Shown: positions 1-5,630 of the stretch, piece after piece | Position numbering within the stretch: the first letter of the stretch is position 1 | Layout of the letters: the number at the start of each line of letters is the position of its first letter | DNA from: Solirubrobacteraceae bacterium | Lineage (GTDB): Bacteria > Actinomycetota > Thermoleophilia > Solirubrobacterales > Solirubrobacteraceae | Assembly (NCBI GenBank): GCA_030149625.1 | Contig: JASLHP010000232.1 | Coordinates: forward strand, 1-5,848 | Length of the DNA: 5,848 nt | Direction: 5' to 3' | Made by a program: the position numbers and the translations under genes | Notes under the pieces: model-generated | The model's database searches: none | Seen by the model: the letters and a program-made list of their open reading frames with translations, nothing else | Told to the model about the DNA's origin: nothing

Positions 1-72
1 GGCAGCAGCAGCAGCAGCAGCAGCAGCAGCGGCGGCGGCGGCGGTGGCAGCAGCAGCAGCAGCAGCAGCAGC
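1..72 (+). repeat. Trinucleotide microsatellite (AGC)9-(GGC/GGT)6-(AGC)8
   Basis: After the first GGC codon there are nine AGC codons (4-30), six glycine codons (31-48, five GGC and one GGT at 43-45), then eight AGC codons (49-72). The array is in frame with the downstream coding region and encodes a Ser9-Gly6-Ser8 linker. The window begins at or inside it, so the full length is unknown. Unit gains or losses would change linker length without a frameshift. Confidence 0.95.
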
Positions 73-1404
73 GAGCTCAGCTCGCAGAGCACCAACGAGC
101 GCGGCCTGATCGCGTCGTTCGATCTGGCGCCGACGATCCTCTCGCATCTCGGGCTGACGCCGATTCCGCGCGACATGCGCGGCAAGCCGATCGAGACAGA
201 CGGCGCGCTTCACTCGGCGAGCCTGCGCGCGTTGATGGCGCGGCTGCGCGTGGTCGGCGGACGACGCCTGAGCGCACTCGGCGCTCTGCTCGCCGCGTGG
301 GCGCTGCTGCTGGCGCTGGCGGCGCCGTGGAGTCGCGCGCGAGCGTGGGCGATGCGCGCCGGCGGCCTGGGCGTGCTGTGGGCGCCCGTCGCCGTGCTGA
401 TGCCCGCTGCCCTCGAGCCGAGCGCCGCGGTTGAATATGTCGCGATCGCGGTCGCGTGCGTGGCGCTTGGAGCGCTCACGGATGCGCTGATTCCGTGGCC
501 GCGCGCCCTGCTCGCGCCGGCGATCGCCGCGCTCGCCGCGCTGAGCGCCGACGCGCTCGCGGGGACACAGCTGCTGATGCGCTCGCTGCTCGGCCCCGAC
601 CCGATCCTCGGCGCGCGCTTCTACGGCATCGGCAACGAGCTCAAGTCGGGGCTCGCCGTGATGGGGCTCGCCGCCGTCGCCGCCTCGTTGCAGCCGGCCG
701 TGCGCGGTCGCCGCGCGGCCGCCACGATGGCGGGCGCAGGCGTGGTCCTCACGGTGGTGGAGGGCTCGGCACGGATCGGCGCGGGCGTTGGCGGCGTGAT
801 CCTCGTCAGCTTTGGCTTCGCGGTCGCCACGATCATGCTCACGAGCGGCGCGTTCACGCGCAGGCGCGCGCTGGTCGTGCTCGTCAGCCCGATCGCGGGG
901 CTCGTGGCGCTCGCCGGCATCGACCTCGCGACCGCGCACGGCGGCGGGCACTTCACGGGCAGCGTCCTGCACGCGCGCTCCGCCGGCGACCTGCGCGACA
1001 TCATCGTGCGTCGCTACGGCGCCGCTTGGGGCGAGCTGCGCAACCACGTGATGCCCCTCGCCACGGGCCTTGCGCTGCTGGCCGGCGGTCTCGGCGTGCG
1101 CCGTCACGCCCAGCTGCTCGCGCCCGTCGGCGGCGACCCCGGCTGGCTCGCGGCGCTCAGCGGCGGGCTCGCGGCGGGGGTCGTCGGCGCGCTCGTCGAG
1201 GACTCCGGCCCGGTGCTGCTCGTGGTCGCGGTGTTCGCGCTCGGCTGCGTGCTCAGCTATCTGTGGGGCAGGCCGCGGGCTGGCGTCGACGTGGTGTATC
1301 TACGAGGGCGGCCAGACGAGCACTATGCGTCGAGCCCGGCAATGGGCTCAACCGGCGGCCGTTCGTACGGTCCCTCGAGTTCGGCAAGATCCAAGCGATC
1401 CTGA
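1..1404 (+). CDS. Partial membrane protein: C-terminal end of alkaline-phosphatase-like domain plus polytopic membrane domain (5' end outside window)
   Basis: The frame is open from base 1 to the TGA at 1402-1404, giving 467 residues; the start lies upstream. An ATG at 175 exists, but the codons before it are in frame and coding-like, so it is internal. Residues 1-24 are Gly, nine Ser, six Gly and eight Ser. Residues 36-60 (GLIASFDLAPTILSHLGL, then P-DMRGKPI) resemble the end of the alkaline phosphatase/sulfatase fold, where a DxxPTxL helix is followed by a GxP/L element. Hydrophobic segments follow at about 90-109, 120-138, 142-163, 167-187, 214-232, 240-255, 262-280, 290-310, 348-366, 382-399 and 403-422. 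Motifs: GARFYGIGNE (204-213), GSARIGAGVGG (255-265), GGHFTGS (315-321) and EDSG (400-403). From memory, uncharacterised phosphatase-membrane fusion proteins in Gram-positive bacteria share the YGIGNE and DSG motifs. The substrate is unknown; action at the cell envelope is inference. The last ~40 codons use atypical codons. Confidence 0.8.
   Translation, partial: GSSSSSSSSSGGGGGGSSSSSSSSELSSQSTNERGLIASFDLAPTILSHLGLTPIPRDMRGKPIETDGALHSASLRALMARLRVVGGRRLSALGALLAAWALLLALAAPWSRARAWAMRAGGLGVLWAPVAVLMPAALEPSAAVEYVAIAVACVALGALTDALIPWPRALLAPAIAALAALSADALAGTQLLMRSLLGPDPILGARFYGIGNELKSGLAVMGLAAVAASLQPAVRGRRAAATMAGAGVVLTVVEGSARIGAGVGGVILVSFGFAVATIMLTSGAFTRRRALVVLVSPIAGLVALAGIDLATAHGGGHFTGSVLHARSAGDLRDIIVRRYGAAWGELRNHVMPLATGLALLAGGLGVRRHAQLLAPVGGDPGWLAALSGGLAAGVVGALVEDSGPVLLVVAVFALGCVLSYLWGRPRAGVDVVYLRGRPDEHYASSPAMGSTGGRSYGPSSSARSKRS
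1332..1372. other. Two adjacent small inverted repeats within the 3' end of the phosphatase-like gene
   Basis: GAGCCC (1332-1337) and GGGCTC (1344-1349) form a perfect 6-bp stem with a 6-base loop. GGCCGT (1357-1362) pairs with ACGGTC (1367-1372), with one G-T wobble and a 4-base loop around the palindrome CGTACG. They lie where codon usage becomes atypical. This may be chance in GC-rich DNA, or a structured element near the mRNA 3' end. There is no match to an RNA family I recognise. Confidence 0.35.
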
Positions 1405-1436
1405 GGCCTCCCCGCGAGGCGCTTGAAGCCGACCGC

Positions 1437-1460
1437 GTCGGCGTCCGCGACGACGCCGGC
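1437..1460. terminator. Possible terminator hairpin downstream of the plus-strand gene
   Basis: GTCGGCGTC (1437-1445) pairs with GACGCCGGC (1452-1460): nine pairs including one G-T wobble, with a 6-base loop. It lies 33 bases after the plus-strand stop codon in the convergent intergenic region. An alternative overlapping stem, GCCGAC/GTCGGC (1428-1442), competes with it. No T-tract follows on either strand, so intrinsic termination is uncertain. Confidence 0.35.
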
Positions 1461-1486
1461 TCACGGCGGGAAAGCGCGGCTCACAC

Positions 1487-1516
1487 GGGGAGGGCGCCAG
1501 GCAAGGCGTCCTCCCC
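1487..1516. terminator. Strong 12-bp hairpin after zur, likely bidirectional terminator
   Basis: GGGGAGGGCGCC (1487-1498) pairs over its whole length with GGCGTCCTCCCC (1505-1516), with one G-T wobble and a 6-base loop AGGCAA. On the minus strand it begins 8 bases after the zur stop codon, the expected place for the terminator of the metal-uptake operon. It also faces the convergent plus-strand gene. No T-run follows on either strand. T-less hairpins are common terminator candidates in GC-rich actinobacteria, but their efficiency cannot be judged from sequence. Confidence 0.65.
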
Positions 1517-1524
1517 CGCAGCCT

Positions 1525-2007
1525 TCAGGCCGCGCAGTCGCGGCACGCGCCGTGCAGCACGATCTCGTGCTCTGACACGTTCAGCGGCACGCGCTCGCTG
1601 AGTATCTCGATCGCATGCTCGAGCCCAGCGTCGGAGAACGGCATCACCAGGCCGCACTCGTCGCAAACGAGGTGATGGTGGTGGGACTCGTGCTCGTCCA
1701 CGCGCTCGTAGCGCACCATCGCCTGACCCGTCTCCACGCGCTGCACGAGCTCGAGCGCCTCGAGCTCGTCGAGGATCCTGTAGACGCTCGCGCGGCTCAC
1801 CGGGCGCGCGGAGCGTGCACGCAGCGCGTCCTCGATCTCCAGCGCCGTCAGCGCGCACTCCTGCCCGGCGAGCAGCTCCAGCAGCGCACGCCTGGCGCCG
1901 CCGCGCTTGCGCCCCGCGGCCGCGAGCGCCAGCTCGGCGCGCTGCGCCCACGCGGCGAGCGCATCCGTACCCGCCGTGACCGCCGTCTTCGTCGCCTCGC
2001 CGCTCAT
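1525..2007 (-). CDS. zur: Fur-family metalloregulator, probable zinc uptake regulator Zur
   Basis: 160 residues, a normal length for Fur/Zur. The N-terminal half is a winged-helix DNA-binding domain: ALTALEIEDAL (about 52-62), then VSRASVYRILDELEALELV (70-88), the typical recognition helix and wing start of the family. The metal and dimerisation half has H106, H109-H112 and C115-x2-C118 (HHHHLVCDECG) plus a C-terminal C155-x2-C158 pair. The four cysteines match the structural Zn site; His/Glu around 101-112 and H147/H152 fit the sensory sites. The ATG at 2007-2005 overlaps the upstream permease stop in an ATGA junction. No good ribosome binding site precedes it, so translation is probably coupled. 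The frame is open much further upstream, but those codons overlap the permease and are not used. As last gene of a zinc-type importer operon, Zur is more likely than Fur or Mur. It probably represses the operon, including itself. Confidence 0.9.
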   Translation of the reverse strand: MSGEATKTAVTAGTDALAAWAQRAELALAAAGRKRGGARRALLELLAGQECALTALEIEDALRARSARPVSRASVYRILDELEALELVQRVETGQAMVRYERVDEHESHHHHLVCDECGLVMPFSDAGLEHAIEILSERVPLNVSEHEIVLHGACRDCAA

Positions 2008-2855
2008 ATGGAGATGGTAGAGGCGTCGTTGACGCGGGGACCGGATTCGCGCCCGCCACCGATCGCGTGGCGGCCACGCCAAGCCGCCCAGCCGCGTCCG
2101 AGCACGTAAGCACTCGCGCTGACGGTGCCGACGAAGAAGCCGACGGGGTAGTCGGTCGCATACGAGGCCGCGATCGCGCTCCAGACCGTGATCAGCGCGA
2201 TCGCGACCGACAGCGCCATCGCCACGAGTGGCCGGCTCGTCAGCGAGCGGGCGGCGGCGGGAGCACCGATCATCAGGCTGAAGATCAGCAGCGTGCCGAC
2301 GACCGGCACGGTCATCGTGCTCGCCAGCGCCACCACCGCGAGGAAGCACAGCTCCATCCTGAAGCCGCTCACGCCGCGCGCCTCGCCGACCTCCGCGAGC
2401 ACGGAGGAGAGCATCAACGGGCGATACAGGAACGCGATCGCGGCGACGCACACGAGCGCGAGCGCGAGGGTCGGCGCGATCTGGTTGCTCGCGACGCCGA
2501 GCACCTCGCCGAACAGCAGCGACTCGATCTGCGGCGCGTACTCGACGCTCAAGCTCAAGAACAGCGAGCCGAGCGCGAGCATCATCACGAGCGCGAGCGC
2601 CGTCACCACGTCATGGCGCCCGCGCCTGCCGAGGACGCCGATGACGAGCGCGCCGAGCAATGAGAACACCCCCAGCCCGACGAGCGTGCTGGCGCCGAGC
2701 AGATTGGCGCCGGCGGCGCCCGCAAACGAGCCGTTGGGCACCGCGTGGGCGACGAACGCCGAGCCGCGCAGCACGACGAAGAAGCCGACGAGCCCGGCGA
2801 CCACGGCGACGATGCTGGCCACCTCCCACGCGTTGACCATGAAGCCCGAGAACAT
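2004..2855 (-). CDS. znuB: ABC-3 family metal transporter permease (second permease)
   Basis: 283 residues, full length for a ZnuB/TroC/MntB-type permease. About eight hydrophobic segments are visible (roughly 10-29, 52-75, 84-103, 127-144, 168-189, 190-204, 210-231, 238-254). Family features are LRGSAFVAHAVPNGSFAGA (29-47) after the first segment, the cytoplasmic loop FLYRPLMLSSVLAEVGEARGV (142-162) that contacts the ATPase, and VPVVGTLLIFSLMIGAPAAA (183-202). It would form the membrane channel for a divalent metal ion, with the other permease as partner. The ATG at 2855-2853 directly abuts the preceding permease's TAG; a second ATG at residue 6 is a possible alternative start. The hydrophilic tail after residue 258 is not conserved-looking. 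It overlaps zur by four bases. Permease identity is firm; the exact metal is inferred from the neighbours. Confidence 0.92.
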   Translation of the reverse strand: MFSGFMVNAWEVASIVAVVAGLVGFFVVLRGSAFVAHAVPNGSFAGAAGANLLGASTLVGLGVFSLLGALVIGVLGRRGRHDVVTALALVMMLALGSLFLSLSVEYAPQIESLLFGEVLGVASNQIAPTLALALVCVAAIAFLYRPLMLSSVLAEVGEARGVSGFRMELCFLAVVALASTMTVPVVGTLLIFSLMIGAPAAARSLTSRPLVAMALSVAIALITVWSAIAASYATDYPVGFFVGTVSASAYVLGRGWAAWRGRHAIGGGRESGPRVNDASTISI

Positions 2856-3749
2856 CTACGCGGCCGCTCGCCGCCGGCGCAACAGGGCGGGCAGCCCGGA
2901 GAGCAGGTATGAGAGGAAGATCGACGTCACCACGAAGAAGCTCACGGGCCAGCCGGTGCCGACGGGCGGCCAGTAGAAGCTGTCGTAGGCGAGCAGGATG
3001 CCGAGCCACGTCGCCCCCGCTCCCAGCGCGCCGGCCGCCGCGATCGCGAGCCCCGGGCGTCGCGTCATTCGTAGCGCCGTCGCGGCGGGGCCGACGAGCA
3101 GCGCGGTCGAGAGGATCGTGCCGATCGTGATCGCCGCGAGCGCGACCGTCAGCGCCAGCGCCAGCAGGTAGGCGGCGCCGAGCGCGCGCACGTGCAGACC
3201 GCGCGCCGCCGCCATCTCGGCGCTGAGGGAGCTGAGCAGCAGCGGCCGGTACAGCAGCGCCACGGTTCCCAGCACGAGCGCGCTCAGCAACGCGATCAGC
3301 GGCAACGTCGAGCTGGAGACGGTGAACACCGATCCGAACAGGATCGTGAAAGTCGCGCCCGTCGTGTCGTGGACGGTGGTGACGAGATACAGCAGCAGCG
3401 CCGCGAGCGCGAGGCACGCACCGAGCACGATGCCCGTCGCCAAGTCGCGTCCGCGCGGTCGCTGGATGCCGATCAACTCCATCGCCGCCGCCGCCGCGAC
3501 GCCGAGCACGAGAAAGCCCCAAAGCGGGCTGACGCCGGCCAGGAACGCAGCCGCGCCGCCGGTGGTGTTGACGTCGCCGAGCGCCTCACCGGCGAATGAC
3601 TGTCCGCGCACGACCGTGAACACGCCGACCGCACCGGCGACGATCGCCACGGTCGCGCCGACGACGATCGCCAAGCGCACGTCGGCGCTCGAGAAGAACC
3701 CCGGCTCGATCACCGGCGCGAGCGCGCCGGCCAGCTGCGGCCGGCTCAC
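2856..3749 (-). CDS. znuB: ABC-3 family metal transporter permease (first permease)
   Basis: 297 residues with a GTG start (3749-3747) that overlaps the TGA of the ATPase gene as GTGA. A GAGG motif (complement of 3757-3760) lies 7 bases before it and supports this start. Hydrophobic segments are at about 26-46, 66-94, 102-123, 145-168, 190-222 (likely two), 232-255 and 266-286. Family landmarks are VVRGQSFAGEALGDVNTTGGA (46-66), the ATPase-coupling loop LLYRPLLLSSLSAEMAAARG (165-184) and TIGTILSTALLVGPAATA (208-225). It is a clear paralogue of the next permease, not a duplicated fragment. Two different permeases with one ATPase suggest a heterodimeric channel, as in TroCD, SitCD or YfeCD, instead of the ZnuB homodimer of enterobacteria. 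The symbol is given by family; TroC/SitC-like naming would be equally fair. Confidence 0.92.
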   Translation of the reverse strand: MSRPQLAGALAPVIEPGFFSSADVRLAIVVGATVAIVAGAVGVFTVVRGQSFAGEALGDVNTTGGAAAFLAGVSPLWGFLVLGVAAAAAMELIGIQRPRGRDLATGIVLGACLALAALLLYLVTTVHDTTGATFTILFGSVFTVSSSTLPLIALLSALVLGTVALLYRPLLLSSLSAEMAAARGLHVRALGAAYLLALALTVALAAITIGTILSTALLVGPAATALRMTRRPGLAIAAAGALGAGATWLGILLAYDSFYWPPVGTGWPVSFFVVTSIFLSYLLSGLPALLRRRRAAA

Positions 3750-4615
3750 GAGACGACCTCGATGCCCGGCAGCACAGCCTCGTGACCGTGCAGGTCCGAG
3801 TCGTCGCCGGCGCCCGCGACGACGAGCACGCGTCCGTGCACGTCGAGCACGTCCACGTGGCTGCCGTACAGCTCGCTGAGCACGTCCGCGCGCACGACCT
3901 CGGCGGTCGTGCCGCTCGCGGCGCGACCGCCGGCCAGGTAGACGATGCGGTCCATCACCGGCAGCAGCGGGTTCATCTCGTGCGCGCTGATCAGCACCGC
4001 GACTCGCTGCTCGCGGGCGATCCGCGCGAGCAGCGCGACGACCTCCTGGCCCGCGCGCAGGTCGAGGTTCGCCAGCGGCTCGTCGAGCAGCAGCAGCTTC
4101 GGACGCGCGATCAGCGCGTGGGCAATCAGCACGCGCTGCTGCTCGCCGCCCGAAAGCAGCCCCACCCGCGAATCGGCGAAGCCGCCCGCGTCGACCGCGT
4201 CGAGCATCTCGTCCACCAGCGCCCGTCGCGCTCGCGAGGGCCGCGGGATGCCGAAGCGGTGCGCGTCGATCCCGAGCCCGACGAGATCGCGAGCGCGCAG
4301 CGGCATGTCGGGGTCGAGCAGGAACTTCTGCGGCACGTAGCCGATCAGCGGGTTGCGGCGCGCGCGCGGGCGACCGTCGAGCAGCACCCTCCCGGCGCTC
4401 GCCGTCTGCAGGCCGAGGACCGTCCTGAACAACGTCGTCTTGCCCGAGCCGTTGGAGCCGATCAGCCCCGTGAACTCACCGGCGCGGATCGCGAAGCTCA
4501 CCTCGCGCAGCACGTCGCGACCCGACAGGCGCACGCCGAGCCCCTCGACGCGCAGGACCTCCTCGCCCGCGGCGCGCGGCCCGGCGCTCGCGCCCGGCGC
4601 CCTCGCGGCGCTCAC
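3746..4615 (-). CDS. znuC: Metal ABC transporter ATP-binding protein
   Basis: 289 residues from a GTG at 4615-4613 that overlaps the TGA of the binding-protein gene (GTGA). GGAG (complement of 4621-4624) five bases upstream is a good ribosome binding site, so I chose this start although the frame runs open to 5614; the extra part only reads the binding-protein gene out of frame. All ABC motifs are intact: Walker A GSNGSGKT (53-60), Q-loop Q96 in YVPQK, signature LSGGE (154-158), Walker B LLLLDEP with D178/E179, D-loop ANLD (182-185) and H-loop H212. It hydrolyses ATP at the inner face of the membrane to power metal import through the two permeases. The tail after about residue 250 carries several His and Asp residues (H253, H260, H276, H278), which is seen in some metal-transport ATPases. 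The function is secure; zinc specificity comes from context. Confidence 0.94.
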   Translation of the reverse strand: MSAARAPGASAGPRAAGEEVLRVEGLGVRLSGRDVLREVSFAIRAGEFTGLIGSNGSGKTTLFRTVLGLQTASAGRVLLDGRPRARRNPLIGYVPQKFLLDPDMPLRARDLVGLGIDAHRFGIPRPSRARRALVDEMLDAVDAGGFADSRVGLLSGGEQQRVLIAHALIARPKLLLLDEPLANLDLRAGQEVVALLARIAREQRVAVLISAHEMNPLLPVMDRIVYLAGGRAASGTTAEVVRADVLSELYGSHVDVLDVHGRVLVVAGAGDDSDLHGHEAVLPGIEVVS

Positions 4616-5547
4616 AACTTCTCCGTAGAGACGCCTTCGGCAAGCGCGCGTCGCAGCGCGCGCACCTCGGCGAGCATCCACGATTGATAGTCGTAGCCGG
4701 GCGTGGGCATCGTCTCGTAGACCCCGACCACGGGCACGCCATCGCGCTTCGCGCTGTCCAGAAACGATTGCGTCAGCGAGTCGGTGACCTGCTGGTTGTA
4801 GACGAACGCCTTCACCCGATGGCTCGCGAACAACGCGTCCTGCAGCGTCACGTCCTGTGGCGCCGGATCGATGCCGTTCATGATGTCCGCCTGCAGCGCA
4901 AACGGCGTGAAGTTGACCGTGCCGGCGGCTTCGAGCATGTAGTCGCCGACCGGCTCCGTGGTCGCGACCGCGGCTCGCGGATATCGCGCGGCGAGCCCCG
5001 CGAGCGCGCGTTTCCACGGCGCCAGCGAGCGTTCGAAGCCGGCCGCGTTGGCGTCGAAGTAGGCGGCGTGCGCGGGCTCGAGCGCGGCCAGCTCGGCGGC
5101 GACGGCGTGCGCCACCGCGGGCATCGTCGTCGGCGCGTACCAGAGGTGCGGGTTCGGGGTCGAGTCGGGCAGCCCGAGCAGCTTCTGCACATCGATCACC
5201 TTGCGCCGCGAGCTGGGCGACGCCGACTCGATCCGTTCCATGAACGTGTCGTAGCCGAGACCGTTCTGCACGACGAGCTCCGCCGCGGCGATCGTCTCGG
5301 CGACGCTCGGGCTGGCCTCGAAGGTGTGCGGGTCGGTGTTTGGGTTGCTCTCGATCGCGAGCGCGCTCACGTAGCGCCCGCCGACCTGCGCAATCACGTT
5401 CGCGTACTGGTTCTCTGCACCCACCGCGACGATCTTGCCGCCCGCGCTCACCCCGTCGCCCGTCGCCCCGCAGCCGCTCACGAGCGCGCAGAGCGCCACG
5501 GCGAGCGCCGCTGCGACGATCGGTCCACGAAGACGTACGCGGTGCAT
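4612..5547 (-). CDS. znuA: Metal ABC transporter substrate-binding lipoprotein (ZnuA/TroA family, cluster A-I)
   Basis: 311 residues from ATG 5547-5545. This start gives a classic lipoprotein signal: basic MHRVRLR, a hydrophobic stretch at 9-24, and lipobox VSGC with acylated C26. The frame stays open to an ATG at 5592, but that would put 15 extra residues across the promoter region, so it is less likely. The mature protein is a two-lobed metal trap. Probable ligands are H74 in NPNTDPHTFE, H134 in TPNPHLWY, E198 in TTEPVGDYM, and E278 or D286 in VYETMPTPGYDYQSW. ZnuA proteins usually have a third His where E198 sits and often a His-rich loop; neither is present. An H-H-E-D set is known from Mn-binding PsaA-like proteins, but a TEPV-type subfamily is, from memory, usually annotated as Zn/Mn. 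Metal identity is therefore open. It is the first gene of the operon and overlaps the ATPase gene by four bases. Confidence 0.92.
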   Translation of the reverse strand: MHRVRLRGPIVAAALAVALCALVSGCGATGDGVSAGGKIVAVGAENQYANVIAQVGGRYVSALAIESNPNTDPHTFEASPSVAETIAAAELVVQNGLGYDTFMERIESASPSSRRKVIDVQKLLGLPDSTPNPHLWYAPTTMPAVAHAVAAELAALEPAHAAYFDANAAGFERSLAPWKRALAGLAARYPRAAVATTEPVGDYMLEAAGTVNFTPFALQADIMNGIDPAPQDVTLQDALFASHRVKAFVYNQQVTDSLTQSFLDSAKRDGVPVVGVYETMPTPGYDYQSWMLAEVRALRRALAEGVSTEKL

Positions 5548-5560
5548 GCCCCGCCAACCT

Positions 5561-5566
5561 ATCATA
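5561..5566 (-). promoter_or_regulatory. Possible -10 element of the metal-uptake operon
   Basis: On the minus strand the hexamer reads TATGAT, five of six matches to TATAAT, in a short AT-richer stretch. Its position would place transcription start about 7 bases before the znuA ATG, so the mRNA would be nearly leaderless. This fits the lack of a clear ribosome binding site there. A TTGAGA (complement of 5583-5588) could be the -35, but its spacing of 16 bases (5567-5582) overlaps the putative operator. No start-site data exist, so this stays tentative. Confidence 0.4.
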
Positions 5567-5585
5567 AGACTGAGTCTCGTTCTCA
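5567..5585. promoter_or_regulatory. zur box: Candidate Zur operator: two overlapping inverted repeats
   Basis: TGAGTCTCGTTCTCA (5571-5585) has the 7-1-7 layout of Fur-family boxes. Its outer four bases on each side are perfectly palindromic (TGAG/CTCA). Read on the minus strand (TGAGAACGAGACTCA) it matches about 10 of 15 bases of the actinobacterial Zur-type pattern TGAAAATGATTTTCA, recalled from memory. It is overlapped by a perfect 5-1-5 repeat, AGACT-G-AGTCT (5567-5577). The site lies just upstream of the putative -10, where a bound repressor would block polymerase. The zur gene in the same operon makes autoregulation plausible. The inner bases are poorly symmetrical, so confidence is moderate. 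Confidence 0.5.
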
Positions 5586-5630
5586 ATCTCATGATCCGCC
5601 GTATCCGCAGCCACCCGCAGGCATCCGCTC

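Noticed and set aside
1..72. A CRISPR array in the repetitive left edge
   Set aside because: The repeats are contiguous triplets without spacers and are in frame with a coding region.
1320..1405. A tRNA or known riboswitch in the hairpin-rich 3' end of the plus-strand gene
   Set aside because: I checked both strands for a T-loop GGTTCGANTCC, acceptor pairing and familiar riboswitch cores; none fits.
456..1601. Long plus-strand open frame across the membrane protein gene and the convergent intergenic region
   Set aside because: The translation is Arg/Ala/Gly-rich low complexity typical of an alternative frame in GC-rich DNA. It runs through both hairpins and into the antisense of zur.
1525..2451. 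A 308-codon open frame extending the Fur-family regulator upstream
   Set aside because: The extra part is a low-complexity Arg-rich shadow over the permease gene. The regulator's normal length and the ATGA junction support the start at 2007.
3782..4687. Long plus-strand open frame antisense to the ATPase and binding-protein genes
   Set aside because: It is an antisense shadow of strongly coding minus-strand genes, with His/Arg/Gln-rich composition and no family motif.
5548..5592. A 15-residue longer start for the binding protein (ATG at 5592)
   Set aside because: It would translate the promoter/operator stretch and push the lipoprotein signal inward. The ATG at 5547 gives a standard signal peptide.
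3746..5614. A 622-codon open frame that would fuse a long N-terminal part to the ATPase
   Set aside because: The upstream part is Arg/Gly/Ala-rich and lies out of frame over the binding-protein gene, which has clear family motifs. The GTG at 4615 with a good ribosome binding site and GTGA overlap is the true start.
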